NCBI RefSeq assembly: GCF_036850765.1
Contig: NC_089495.1
Span: 194,325,847 to 194,389,846 of the forward strand
DNA length: 64,000 nucleotides
Source: Saccopteryx bilineata
Lineage: Eukaryota; Chordata; Mammalia; Chiroptera; Emballonuridae
Direction of reading: 5' to 3'
Positions 47,661 through 58,610 of this stretch are shown here, piece by piece. Position 1 is the stretch's first letter; the number at the start of each line of letters is the position of its first letter. The position numbers and the translations under genes are program-made. The notes below the pieces were generated by a model. It was given only the letters and a program-made list of their open reading frames with translations. It made no database searches and was not told where the DNA came from.

Positions 47661-48639
47661 AGTACATCAGACCACCATCTCCAGAGTCACTACTGTTCCT
47701 GTGCTAACTCTGGCACCCAAAAGGACACTAGCCTCAGAGAGTCCTGAGTTCAAATCTCACTACTTCCTCAGTCAAGTTTTTTTCTGCTCTTTTACTTGGT
47801 TTCTCACCTGTAGTTAGGAGAGGCCCATTCCCCATTCTGCCTCTCAGAGATGCTATGAGAATTAGAGATGATGAATTTAAGAGGCTGGTGAAGCCAGGCA
47901 TGTAATTGGCACTCAATCATTTGTTTCTTTCTCCTCTCTCTGTATAATGGGGTGGAGCTACCTTATCTTGCCCTTGGCCCTAAGCAGGAGACCCCTGGGC
48001 ACCAAGCATCAAGGGGGAGGGGGCTTGTCCAAACCTCTTCCCCAGCTTCTCCTGGAAACTGACATGGTTAGCATGGAGCTGGAGCCACCAAAGAGAGGCG
48101 CATTGCAGGGTAGGTTTAGGAGGCTTTGTGATGGGAGGGAGGACTCGAGAGGGAAATGAGAAATGCAAAAGACTGAAAAATAAATACATGTGTCTGTCTG
48201 GAATGATCGAGGGCCCCAGGCTGGAGGCGGGAGAGGCAGGCAGCAGCCTGGGCTTAGCAGAATTGCTGCAGTAGCATTTCCAAAGCCTCACTCATTAGCC
48301 AGGCAGTGAGCTGGCCTCTCCTTGTAGCATGTTGTCCTGCTAGCCCAGAGAAGCTAACCCAGCACCAGCAGGACCCCACCCAGAACCTCAGCCTTCCTGG
48401 GCCCCATCCCCTTACCAGCAGGGCACTCAGAAGAGGGTGTTTCCTTGAAGGGGGGGTCTTAGTCTTGTCCCCCCCTTGGGTTATATCCTGAGCCCCCCAA
48501 ACTCCCTCTTGGGTCTTTCAGCTCACCTGCTCCTTTCTGGAAAGGTTCATGTAGATCAGCTGGCTTTCCTTCCCCAACCCCCATTCAACCCTCCCCCACC
48601 CTAACCCTCACCCCCATCCTGTCCAGGCCTCACGTCGGA

Positions 48640-48790
48640 AGCCCTGCTTTTGTCAAATTGAACATGATGTCAAATTAGAGCCATCTCTGGGACAGGCTGA
48701 GAGAAGCTCCCGGTTTAATGAGGCAGCGTCGAAAATCAATAACTTAATTGCCGCTGTTTGATGGACTTTTATCCAATTTATACTCTCCCC
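48640..48790. promoter_or_regulatory. Repeat-free block, candidate regulatory element in intron 2
   Basis: The stretch with TTTTGTCAAATTGAACATG, CCGGTTTAATGAGGC and AATAACTTAATTGCCGC is unlike any repeat and lies about 0.86 kb before exon 3. It contains TTTAAT, TTAATT and a GTCAAA-type core. Confidence 0.4.
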
Positions 48791-48817
48791 AGCAGCCTAC
48801 GTGCAGAGCATGAGGAG

Positions 48818-48820
<3 letters not shown>

Positions 48821-48854
<34 letters not shown>

Positions 48855-48866
48855 TGTGTGTCTGTG
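48821..48866. repeat. (GT)n microsatellite
   Basis: Sixteen or so GT units, then CT-interrupted units. The CA run on the other strand is an artefact of it. Confidence 0.95.
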
Positions 48867-49229
48867 GGCGGGGACTGTCTGGACAGGGGGTAGGAATAGA
48901 CTAGGAGGGCACCAGGGCCCACAGCCAACTATTTCCCAAGGGAAAGCTGGGCACTGCCATTCTCCTTCCCCAGGGACCAAGAGACACTGGCCTCTAAGCC
49001 CCAACACACTTTGTTGTCCTTCTGGGCTGCCCCCTCACCCCCCACTCCCCTATGCTGTGGCAAGATGGGGGAAATGAGGGAAGTGGGGGGTGAGGGGTGT
49101 GTGTAAGAAGGGGCAGAATTTTCTTGAGAAATTCGGAGGAGAAGCTGGGATGGGTAGAAAGAGCCCTGCTTTGGGAATCAGGTGCCTGGTTTCCAGCCTA
49201 GTTCTAACTCGGACTGTCCTGACCTTAAC

Positions 49230-49440
49230 TTGTGAAAGTGATCATGACCACCACCCACTGAGAGCCTGCTCCGAGCCTGTTCTGCACTGGGAGTTTAGAA
49301 TGCATGCCCTCATGAACCAACTAGAATTATCCCCGTTTTGCTGAAGAGGAAACAGATTCAGAGAGGCTGCCTTCCATGGCCACAGTCCTACAGCTGGGAA
49401 GCACAAAAGGGAGATTTGAGTTCAGATTCAGATCTGAACG
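49230..49440 (-). repeat. MIR SINE, antisense
   Basis: It reads GAAACAGATTCAGAGAGGCT and CACAGTCCTACAGCTGG in MIR antisense order. Confidence 0.65.
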
Positions 49441-49647
49441 TGTTCATGCTGGTGCCAGTCCCTCGGAAGGCCCCTGATCACGAAGCAGGTTGGGACTCAG
49501 TGTGGGGATTGGGACTGTGAAGGGACTGGCTTCAAATGGCCTCCAACCTGGGTCTCCCTCCCAGCTTCCTTGGGGGAAGGGACGGGTGGGGAGGAGGAGC
49601 TCAGCGGCCCCAGGTGACCACTGTGTTGCTTGGTCCCCCGGGCCCAG

Positions 49648-49767
49648 GCACATCGGTGATGCAGGTGATGGCCTCGGATGCGGATGACCCGACGTACGGC
49701 AGCAGCGCTCGGCTGGTGTACAGCGTACTGGATGGAGAGCACCATTTCACTGTGGACCCCAAGACCG
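49648..49767 (+). CDS. CDH22: CDH22 exon 3 of the coding part: EC2 core
   Basis: It encodes the last two bases of codon 185, residues 186-224 and the first base of codon 225. It contains the EC2 motif DADD at 195-198, part of the EC1-EC2 calcium site, and the FTVDPKTG strand-turn. It is 120 bp long, a length that recurs in cadherin genes, and it enters and leaves in phase 1. Acceptor GGGCCCAG (poor pyrimidine tract with several G) and donor ACCG|gtgagg are clear. Immediately after the donor the intron has three GGGCGGGGC boxes. Confidence 0.94.
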
Positions 49768-50569
49768 GTGAGGGGCGGGGCCGAGTCACAGGGGCGGGGC
49801 CACAGGGCGGGGCCTGGGCGGAATCAGAAGAGTGCCACACGGGGCAGGGTCGGAAGGGGTGAGCCGTTGTCAGGACCACAGCCAGAGGTCTGCTTCCAAC
49901 CTCAGTGCACTAAGAGTAGGACCGAGTGACACGAAAGCGTTTTGCCCGCTCCAGGAGTCCCAAGGATGGGGGAGAAGGAGGTGCGGCCAGACAGGAGGAG
50001 GGAAGGACTGAGAAACAGAAAAGAATGGGGTGGAGGGCACCTGCAAGACTAGCGGAAAAACAAAAGCAGGAGGCAGCCACTGTGGGCGCCCTGGAAGGAC
50101 TTCAGAGGTCTGAGCGAAGAAGCCCCTTGTCCTTAAAGCTAAACCGAGACAGGCGTGTCATAAGTGTCGTTTGGGGGAGGTCTGCTGGTGACAGGCACCT
50201 TCTAAGCAGTTCTGAGAGCTCTGTACAAATGTGAGTTGTTAAGAATCCGACGGAAAGACTCAGACTGGCAGGGAAGAAAGGGTTCTTTGCTTACGTGCCC
50301 TCCCCCAACACCACCAAACGAGGGCGCAACACCCCACCTGCCACGCCCCACTTCGCTGTGAGGTGAGAACCCGGTTTTGCCTCTGAGGGGCATTTCAGGG
50401 GGGACAGAAAGAGGAGGGAAGTGGCTCACTGGGGGTCACTCAGCTGGGAGTAGCTGCCAATTCCAGGGTTGGGGCTCTCATTGTCCCTAGGATAGGAGGG
50501 GACAAATGCGTCGTGGGGCTCACAGTCAGGTGGGGGCAGGGGGACAGGCATATGCTTGGGCAATTAAGA

Positions 50570-50935
50570 TTTAAGATGCAAGGTTCCTGGAGGCAGTAGT
50601 AGCATCTCCAAAGGATAAGAAGTTCTTGGCCAGACGGGGAGACTCAGAGAAGAGCATTCCAGGCAGAGGGCTTGGTGCAGGCAACACTTGGAGGAAGAGA
50701 ACAGCCTGAGGCATGAGAGGAATTGTAAGCAACCGAGGATTGGGGAAGCAGGCACGTTGAGAGGTGATGTGGAGAGGCTGGCAGGGGTCTCGTATGCCCA
50801 CTGTAATTGAGGTGGGAGAACTTGGATTTTATTCTCCAGGTGATAGGGAGGGAGGGCTATTTGATGGATTTTCACTTTGGGTTTTTATTTGCGTGTTTGT
50901 TTGGTTTGGTTTGGAAAGGGGTTGAGGAGTGCAGT
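50570..50935 (-). mobile_element. L2 LINE fragment, antisense
   Basis: AGAGCATTCCAGGCAGAGGG and TTGGATTTTATTCTCCAGGT are antisense L2 phrases. The end merges with an AT-rich L1 piece. Confidence 0.55.
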
Positions 50936-50939
50936 CTTT

Positions 50940-51790
50940 GAGCACAGTTATAATTGTATCTTCTTACACATTATATCTTCGTTATTTTTTCTCCTTGCAA
51001 AATTAATACATTTTAGAGACCGTTCAAACAGTAAGGAAATGTTAGAAAGAAGGAAAGAAAGAAAAAGAAAGAAAGAAAAGGCTTCCTACCCCCATACCCA
51101 GTAATTGTAGCCCCAAAGGTAGCCACTGAGTATATATATCCTACAAGATCTTGGACTCATTCATTTGAAAACTTAAGTTATTTTTAAATAGAAAATACAT
51201 TTCAAGGTTCAAAATGCAGAGTCCAAATGGGTATTTAGTGGAAATTCTTTACCCCTTCTAGTCCCCCAGCCACCCCTTCTGTGTCTCCAAGGCAACCAAT
51301 GTAATTTTCTTGTGTATCTTTTCAGAGCTATTCTATGCATGTACAAGAAAATAAGTACATGGATTTGTTTTGTTTTGTGGTTTTTTGCACAAATGGTAGC
51401 TATAACACACTAGACACACTGCTTGCCTTTTTTGCTTACCAATACATCTTGAAGATTATTCCATATCAGTACAAAAAGAGCTTTCTCATTCTTTTATTTA
51501 ACTGCTGTTGTGGATACACAAAAATTTGTTTCACCCGTCCCCCATTGATGGACACTTACGCTCTTTCCAATCTTTTGCTACAACGAAAAATGCTACAGTG
51601 AATAACCTTGTACATCTATCATTTTGTGCATGTGTGAGTATATCTGCAGGATAGTTTCAGGAAGTGGGAAAGCTGGGTCAAAGAGCACGTGCATTTGTTT
51701 GGAATTGGGATAGATAATGCCAACATGTGGCAGGTTGCACTCCTGAGAACCACATGCAAGGGAGCTTGGCTCCCCTCCCCCTCGCCAACA
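50940..51790 (-). mobile_element. L1 LINE 3' region, antisense
   Basis: AT-rich sequence with TTAATACATTTTAGAGACCG, TATCTGCAGGATAGTTTCAG, and CCATTGATGGACACTTACGC is the reverse of an old L1. A (GAAA)n run lies inside at 51045-51080. Confidence 0.65.
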
Positions 51791-51799
51791 CTGTGGATT

Positions 51800-52120
51800 C
51801 ATTGATGACTTTGAAGCAGAGAAGTGACATGCTCGGGTTTTCATTTTAACAAGATCCCTTGGGCTGCTGCTATAGAGCATGGCTCAGAGGCAGGGACTGA
51901 ATTCTGGGGAGACCCAGGAGCCTGGGATGCCCAGTAGAGGGCCCTGAAGGACAAAACCCAAACCCTGTGCCCCTCTCAGCACCCACCCAGGCTCTTTAAC
52001 CTATTTCATCTAGGTAGGGGGCCAGAGATGATGCAGCATGGGTTGTGAGGGTTAGTAGAGATGCTGAGAATGGAGTCTGAGGGCTCAGAGTCCATGCTGA
52101 GAAGGGCAGACCTTGGGGAT
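51800..52120 (-). mobile_element. L2 LINE fragment, antisense
   Basis: GAAGCAGAGAAGTGACATGC then AACAAGATCCCTTGGGCTGC is the antisense L2 3' coding area. The rest is diverged. Confidence 0.45.
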
Positions 52121-52239
52121 CCACATAACTAATAAGGGATTAGATTAAGGGAGAAATCCAAGGGTTCCTAGCTTTGGGGGCTAGGATGGGAGGGAATACC
52201 GTACACAGAAACAAGAGGAATATAGGTAAGAAAACTACG

Positions 52240-52460
52240 AGGGGCTAAGGAATTAGCAAATTTGCCCTGTGGTCTGGTGCAGAGCTACTTAAATCAGTTT
52301 TAAGCATATTGACTTTAAGATGAGAGAAGAGGAGAAAAGAAACATCTGAAACATCTAGCAGGCTATCTGAAATATGGGCTTGAAACTCTGAGAATGATTT
52401 GGGTTCCATAAACTTTGGTTTCCCCATGTGCACAAGAGGGGTAATAGCACCCATTTCACT
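52240..52460 (-). mobile_element. L2 LINE reverse-transcriptase relic
   Basis: The minus frame gives HISDSLLDVSD and KVNMLKTDL, the same spacing as L2 reverse transcriptase HISNCLLDIS and KLNMSKTEL. No active-site residues are left. Confidence 0.65.
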
Positions 52461-52492
52461 CGATCATTGTGAGGATTCAATGGGAAAGTTCA

Positions 52493-52514
52493 TTCATTCA
52501 TTCATTCATTCAAC
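52493..52514. repeat. (TTCA)n microsatellite
   Basis: Five perfect TTCA units beside a MIR/L2-like tail ending ACTGAGTGCC. Confidence 0.85.
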
Positions 52515-52884
52515 AACTCTTTACTGAGTGCCTATGTGCCTGGCTCTGTTCTAGGCTCTAGGAATGCAGCAGTGGGCAATTCCAAGAGCCTGCCCTCATG
52601 GAGCTGTTATTCAAGTTGGGAATACCGAAATATAAACATACAACATAATGTCAAGCAACAGTGCTTGCTAGGAAGAAACATAAAGCAGGGTAAGGGGAGA
52701 GACTTAGATGAAGAAATCAGGACAGGCCTTTCTGGGGAGGTGACGTTGGGGCAGAGACCTGAACAAAGTGAGGGTGGGAGTGATTCAGTATCTAGCAGAG
52801 AGCTTGCAGGCCAGAGAAACAGTGAATGCATGAAGTGCTCAGCCCAGTGCATGATGCATAAATGGAAACCAAGGGAATAAAGAA

Positions 52885-52925
52885 GATGGTGATGATGATG
52901 ATGACAATGATAACAATGATAATGA
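52885..52925. repeat. (GAT)n / (AAC-GAT) short tandem repeat
   Basis: Four GAT units lead into GACAATGATAACAATGATAAT. On the minus strand this codes Ile/Val repeats, an artefact. Confidence 0.75.
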
Positions 52926-53300
52926 AGCCTGAGGAGGTGGAGTACTTAGAATTGATCAGCTTTTGGGGGGAGGAGAGGCAGAGACAAAACATAGAAATAA
53001 GAGAAGGACCAGGACTAAGTCTAGGAGGTGGTCGGGGTGGGCAGAGGAAGAATTAGACGAAGAGGGTGAGGAGGATGGCCAGGTTCCGGGGAAGAGCATC
53101 CCCCACGGCAGAGGGTCTGGAGGAAGGCGGTAAGGGAGGAGCCGTGGAGCCTGGGAGGGCAGGAAGAGTTAGTGCCCAAGAAGTCAGAGACTGGGCGCCA
53201 GGCAAGGCAGGCGAAGGTGTCAATGGGGTCCTTGTTCTAGGGTCCCTCAACTTTCGCAGCCTGAAAGGGTCTTTGTTGACATCTCCCAGGAAGGGCCCTG

Positions 53301-53315
53301 CCCCCCCCCCCCCCC
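53301..53315. repeat. 15-base C run
   Basis: The run is a homopolymer and an assembly-error risk, not a feature with function. Confidence 0.8.
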
Positions 53316-53389
53316 GCTTGCCTTTAGCTCCACTGCAGGAGCGGGTGCCTCTCCCTGCCCCAGCTCCATTTCCCCAGCCAGGAATATGC

Positions 53390-53650
53390 CGCTGATGCGG
53401 GTCTATATTTAGCAGCTGCTGTGAGGTACAGTCTGTTCTCGCTGTGCAGATAGCAGGAAGCAGAGCCTGAAAGGGGCCTGAGAGGAAGGTGTGAGGGACG
53501 GGAGGGGGCAGGGCGCCACGAGGCCCAGCGTCAGAGGAGGAATTAACGTGTGTGTTTTAAAGGCCAGACCTGCCAGCAAGCCCCCCATAGGGACGACGGG
53601 GATGGCATTTGCGGGCTAATGAGGCATCACTCGGGCTCCAGGGCCCCTTC
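53390..53650. promoter_or_regulatory. Repeat-free block with adjacent MEF2 and E-box motifs
   Basis: CTATATTTAG at 53403-53412 fits the MEF2 consensus, and CAGCTG at 53413-53418 is an E-box directly beside it. No SINE or LINE wording is present, and TGCGGGCTAATGAGGC lies further right. A muscle or neural enhancer is possible; the pair may also arise by chance. Confidence 0.4.
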
Positions 53651-54052
53651 TGCAGCATTTGGAGGGGACAGCAGGTGTGGCGAGGACAACAGCTGGAACT
53701 GGGGGTGATAGATGAGGAGGAGGCTGCAGGGACCTGTGGCCAGGTTCTAGTTACCAGCCCCACCTACCACCACCCGGGCAAGAATAGGAAGACTCACTCC
53801 TTCTATTCAAGATATCCGCTGAAAATTCTCAATGGGACAGAGATGTCCATTTTCCTGGGAAAGGACGCTAACCTTTGTTGAACACCTTCTAAGCACCACA
53901 TCCTGGATCAGAATGCTGAACTAGATCTGATTTCCACCCTCACGGGGCTCTTGTTCCAACAGAGAAGCCAGAAACAAAGAGACGATTACACCCAGGCTGC
54001 ACGAGGCGGGACAGAGTCTGTGGGAATAAGTCAGGTGGTCAAGATGTTTCTT

Positions 54053-54108
54053 TTTTTTTTTTTTTTTTATAAATTAATTTTTTAACTTATTTATTTTAGA
54101 GAGATGGC

Positions 54109-54145
<37 letters not shown>

Positions 54146-54269
54146 CAAGGAGCAGCAGGAAGTATCAACTCCCATATGTGCCTTGACCGGGCAAGCCTAG
54201 GGTTTTGAACCCGCAACCTCAGCATTCCAGGTTAACACTTTATCCACTGCGCCACCACAGGCCAGGCCA
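54053..54269 (-). mobile_element. tRNA-derived SINE with perfect target duplication, antisense
   Basis: A poly-T tail and (GA)n tract lead to ATATGTGCCTTGACCGGGCA and finish GCGCCACCACAGGCCAGGCC. The 15-base flank GTCAAGATGTTTCTT is identical on both sides (54038 and 54270), so the copy is young. The (GA)n in the middle is typical of the family tail. Confidence 0.9.
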
Positions 54270-54294
54270 GTCAAGATGTTTCTTGACTGTGCCA

Positions 54295-54445
54295 GACTCT
54301 ATGGACAAGATGAGACAGAGAGGAAGGCGTGGCGGAGGGGTGGAGAAGCAAATGGGTGCTTCTCCTGTGTGCCCTGGCCGGGAATCGAACCCGGGTCCTC
54401 CGCACGCTAGGCCGACGCTCTACCGCTGAGCCAACTGGCCAGGGC
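54295..54445 (-). mobile_element. Bat Ves-type SINE with intact tRNA-like head, antisense
   Basis: The minus strand begins GCCCTGGCCAGTTGGCTCAG at 54445, then has the A-box-like TGGCTCAGCGGTAG, the B-box GGTTCGATTCC and the closing CCGGCCAGGGC. It resembles a tRNA but has no CCA and no proper anticodon arm match that I can confirm. It sits about 25 bp after the SINE on its left. Confidence 0.85.
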
Positions 54446-55549
54446 AAAGCTTCAGTCTCTCTTAAGGCCTAATCCCAATCTTCTCTGCTTCCAAGACCCT
54501 GCTCTCCTTGGGGAGACCTCTTCTGGCAGAGAAAGGGTCAGGAGGGAGCCTATTGAGAAGTCTCGAAGGCCACTGATCGGAGGGCCTGTGTGACCCTTGT
54601 TAGATAGAATACACATGCCACTTCTCGATGTGGTCCCACAAAAGCAGGGCTACCCCTGAGAAGCCCCCCACCGGCTCCCCCACCGGCTCCCCCCCCTACA
54701 CGTGCGGCCACACATGCACACGCTGTAGCCTCTTCTCTTCTCCGGTTCCGTGCCCTTTATTGGAGTCTGGAAGCTGCTTGGGGACATCAGGACTCGGAGA
54801 TTGGGTTTTATGGGGCGCATCGTGGGGCTGCTGGTGCATGACTCCACCTGGTGCTCAGGCCCTGGGCACCACCTGTCACCACCTGGTGCTGGGCAGGTTG
54901 CACTGAGTCATGGGAGGGGGCTCTGAATGCCTCATCGACTCCCCACTCCACCCTCGGCTTCCACTGGCAGAGAGACAAGAAACTCAGCCTTCTCCGTAGC
55001 AGAATTCATTTTGCAGTCACCCCATTCCTGCCGCCCCTCCACCCCCACAGCCATTAACGGCTTGAAGGATTGTCTGTGCAGCCATTAGTTGGTGCCTGGA
55101 CAGGGAATCAACGGCCAGGCTAGGGGCCAGAGGCTGGGGGCCAGGGGCTGGGGCGCCATGGACCTGGGGATGATGTCATCGTGGAGGGGTGCGAGTGAGA
55201 ATGAGTGTGTGTTAGTGTGCATGAGTGTATGTGGCCATGTATGTATGAGACACACCTAGTGCATGCGTGCAGGGGAGCAGGACTCCACAGTGAGTGCACT
55301 GTAGTGTGGGGTGAACCCCGTTCACTTTGTTAAACACTCACCAGGCTGCTGCTCCGTGCCTGGCTCTGGGCCAAGTGCCACTGCCAGGCGATCAGGCACG
55401 GGCCAGACCCCCTCAGGAAATAGCAGGGTTCACCCTCACATGGGGAAACGGAGGCCCCAAAAGTGAGATGGTTTGCCACACTGGCTGGCAAGTTATAGTC
55501 CCCACACCTCTTTCTAGTAAACCGAATAGTCCATTCTGTTGCTTTTGTG

Positions 55550-56500
55550 TCGTGTGTGAGTGTGTGAGCATGGATGTGTGTGCTTGTGTGTATGTGTGGG
55601 GGGTATTGTGTGTGAGTGTGTGGAGCCCTGAGTGTGTGAGCTATCTGTGTGAGTCTGTGAGCATGGATGTGTGTGCTTGTGTGTATGTGGGAGAGTATTG
55701 TGTGTGAGTGTGTGGAGCCCTGAGTGTGTGAGCTATCTGTGTGAGTGTGTGAGCATGGATGTGTGTGCTTGTGTGTATGTGTGGGGGGGTATTGTGTGTG
55801 AGTGTGTGGAGCCCTGAGTGTGTGAGCTATCTGTGTGAGTATGTGAGCATGGATGTGTGTGCTTGTGTGTATGTGTGTGGGGGTATTGTGTGTGAGTGTG
55901 TGGAGCACTGAGTGTGTGAGCTATCTGTGTGAGTCTGTGAGCATGGATGTGTGTGCTTGTGTGTATGTGTGGGGGGTATTGTGTGTGAGTGTGTGGAGCC
56001 CTGAGTGTGTGAGCTATCTGTGTGAGTCTGTGAGCATGGATGTGTGTGCTTGTGTGTATGTGTGGGGGGTATTGTGTGTGAGTGTGTGGAGCCCTGAGTG
56101 TGTGAGCTATCTGTGTGAGTGTGTGAGCATGGATGTGTGTGCTTGTGTGTATGTGTGGGGGGTATTGTGTGTGAGTGTGTGGAGCCCTGAGTGTGTGAGC
56201 TATCTGTGTGAGTCTGTGAGCATGGATGTGTGTGCTTGTGTGTATGTGTGGGGGGTATTGTGTGTGAGTGTGTGGAGCCCTGAGTGTGTGAGCTATCTGT
56301 GTGAGTCTGTGAGCATGGATGTGTGTGCTTGTGTGTATGTGGGGGAGTATTGTGTGTGAGTGTGTGGAGCCCTGAGTGTGTGAGCTATCTGTGTGAGTAT
56401 GTGAGCATGGATGTGTGTGCTTGTGTGTATGTGTGGGGGGGTATTGTGTGTGAGTGTGTGGAGCACTGAGTGTGTGAGTTATCTGTGTGAGTCTGTGAGC
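55550..56500. repeat. 93-bp minisatellite, ten copies, in intron 3
   Basis: The phrase GAGCATGGATGTGTGTGC recurs at 55566, 55659, 55751, 55845, 55939, 56032, 56125, 56218, 56311 and 56403, with a partial final copy near 56497. Spacing is 92-94 bases. Copies differ in GTCTGTGAG versus GTGTGTGAG or GTATGTGAG, in GAGCCC versus GAGCAC, and in the length of the GGGG run. Since 93 is three times 31, long open frames appear on both strands, with no coding meaning. Confidence 0.95.
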
Positions 56501-56659
56501 ACGTGTGGTAGCGGCTGAGCCCCATCCCTGTGCTGTGGCCGTGACTGTGTCTTCGGCGTCCCCCCTGAACTTGACTGAGCCAGCCTCTGCCCGTGGAGGG
56601 CTCCATGTCAGCTGGCAGCTGGTGTGGACATCCTGGGCCTCACCCTCCCTCGCCCACAG

Positions 56660-56827
56660 GCGTGATCCGGACGGCTGTGCCCGACCTTGACCGCGAGCGG
56701 CAGGAGCGCTACGAGGTGGTGATCCAGGCCACAGACATGGCGGGCCAGCTAGGTGGCCTCTCGGGCTCTACTACCGTCACCATTGTGGTCACTGATGTCA
56801 ATGACAACCCTCCCCGTTTCCCGCAGA
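56660..56827 (+). CDS. CDH22: CDH22 exon 4 of the coding part: end of EC2
   Basis: It encodes residues 226-280, with the shared codons 225 and 281 at its edges. LDRE at 234-237 and DVNDNPPRF at 270-278 are textbook cadherin calcium motifs, and the second is the EC2-EC3 linker. The 168-bp length matches the standard cadherin exon. The acceptor is CTCGCCCACAG and the donor CAGA|gtgagt. The sequence TTCCCGCAG just before the donor looks like an acceptor but is coding. Confidence 0.96.
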
Positions 56828-57879
56828 GTGAGTAAGACCTTCCCAGAAAAAGGAGACAAGTTAGCCCATCCAAGCCACCCACTGTCCCTGAGTTCCCTTT
56901 TGGCTTCCTACCAAAGGAGGGACTCCCATCTGTGTGTCTTATCTGACCACTCAAGCCAGCCCCTTACCCCCAGACCCCTTCCAATCATGCTTTTTATACT
57001 GGGCCCCAAAGTTATCTGATTCTCCATACATTCAAGTAATATGATTACCTTCCCACCCCTCCCTCACCTTGCTTCCTGCCAATGGTAAGTTCCCATCTGT
57101 CCACCCACCCAGCCCCTCGCAGCGCTTGCACACATGCCTATCCTGACTATTACACATGACCTGCCACTGACCCAAGTGTGCAGGGGGGTGGGGGTGGACA
57201 CAGGGATGTGAAAAGAGGCTGCAGCCAGCCCCTGGCCAGGGGACACCGTATTGTGCCTGAAGATGCTGAGGTCTGGAGTGACAGGTCTCTCCCTCCTTCT
57301 CTGTGCTTCTGAGTCATGTGGTCTTTGCCTCTCCTGGCACAGCAGGGGTTGAGGGGTATCTGACCCAGTCCCCTACCTCCCCATCAGCCCAGCCAGCCGC
57401 TCGGCCCCAGGCTCAGGCTGAGAGCTGTGCCAGGGCAGCCGCCGAGGCTGGCAGAGACTAAATGCCATGGGGAGCTGGGCTGATTCCTATCGGGCAAGTC
57501 ATTACTCAAGGTCTGCTGCTCTCACATTAGGGCCCGCCACAGGGGACTGACCCCCCGCGAGATAAGGGAATCCAATCCCTTAGCTAAAAGCGCAGAGTCA
57601 ACGCAGCCTAGCGCCTCAGCCCAGACATGGAGTGGGGTGGGCAGAGCCCCCCAGCCAGCCCCATGTCACCAGGGAGCCTGGCACAGGAGCCAGGCTGCCA
57701 CCCACTCCCCCAGCCCAGCCCCACCCACTACGGGCAAGCACCAAGTAGAGGGATGGGGGCCACCCAGTCGTCTGCCCAGTTGTACCAGGCTCTGTGCCAG
57801 CTCTGAGCTGGAAGGGGTGGGACAGAGAAGAGATGAGGCGCCAGGGCCCCAGGAAAATTCTTATTTAGTCATTAATTTA

Positions 57880-58610
57880 TTCATTCTTTAGTTTTAGCAC
57901 TTATTTATTATGAAATATAGCACCCAAACAGAAGGGTGTAAAATATTAGTGTAAAGCAAACACTCCTGTAACCACCAATCAGGACCCCACAAGCCCCCAC
58001 ATGCTCTCTCCTGATCATAACTGCCCCCCAACTCTTCCTCCAGGACTAACCAGAATCTGCTCTTGCTGCAATCTTCAGCTCCTTGCTTTTCCTTAGGGTC
58101 AGTGCACCTGTGTGCATCACCTCATATTAGCGTTTCATTTCATCTATTTTTAACCTTAGGTAAATGGAATCCATAGCATATAGCATTTGTCTTGCTTCTT
58201 CGCCTCTCAGACTTACGTTTGTGAAATCACAGGTTGTTGCTCGTAGCTGTCGTTCATTCCTTTTCATTGCCGTATAGTAGTCCATGGTTTCGCTATTCCA
58301 CTGTGGATGGACATTTTGGACGTTTCCAGTTTCGAGGCTGTTATGGAGGATATGGCTTGGAACGTTGTTGCACATCTCCTAGTGTCATTTTGCACACATT
58401 TCTCAGCTCATATACAGAGGAGCAGAATAGCTGGCCCATGAGCTATAGATAGTCATCTTCAACTTTACTGAATAAAGCCAGACTGTCTTTCCCCATGAAG
58501 AAATGCACGTGTCCATTGCACCACACCCTTGCTAGCACTTGGTATTGTCAGATTCTTTCATTTGTGTTAATCTGGTGAGTGTGTACCAGCAAACTCATGC
58601 TTTTTATTCA
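57880..58610 (-). mobile_element. L1 LINE 3' end, antisense
   Basis: The + strand has TTTCATTGCCGTATAGTAGT and CTGTGGATGGACATTTTGGA. The minus frame gives NSETMDYYTAMKRNE, which is the decayed L1 ORF2 C-terminal EYYxAMK motif. The left part is AT-rich 3' sequence. Confidence 0.8.

Larger units (their letters stand above)
36508..49647 (+). other. CDH22: CDH22 intron 2 (13.1 kb)
   Basis: It runs from gtgggc to the acceptor CCCCGGGCCCAG. It holds a CA-rich degenerate block (about 36700-37160), the 62-bp minisatellite, L2 and MIR fragments, a mariner-type MITE and candidate regulatory blocks at 40060, 44440 and 48640. No other exon is visible. Confidence 0.9.
49768..56659 (+). other. CDH22: CDH22 intron 3 (6.9 kb)
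   Basis: It starts gtgagg and ends CGCCCACAG. It holds L2 and L1 pieces, two adjacent tRNA-type SINEs, a MEF2/E-box block, a 15-base C run and the ten-copy minisatellite, which ends about 160 bp from the acceptor. Confidence 0.9.

Noticed and set aside
54371..54445. tRNA gene on the minus strand
   Set aside because: The tRNA-like head is that of the bat SINE, with SINE tail and no matching CCA end or anticodon loop that I could confirm.
55853..56359. Long open frame with repeated VCACVYV-type peptides (and its minus-strand partner)
   Set aside because: It lies wholly in the 93-bp minisatellite; 93 is a multiple of three, so the frame stays open by itself, and there are no splice or start signals.
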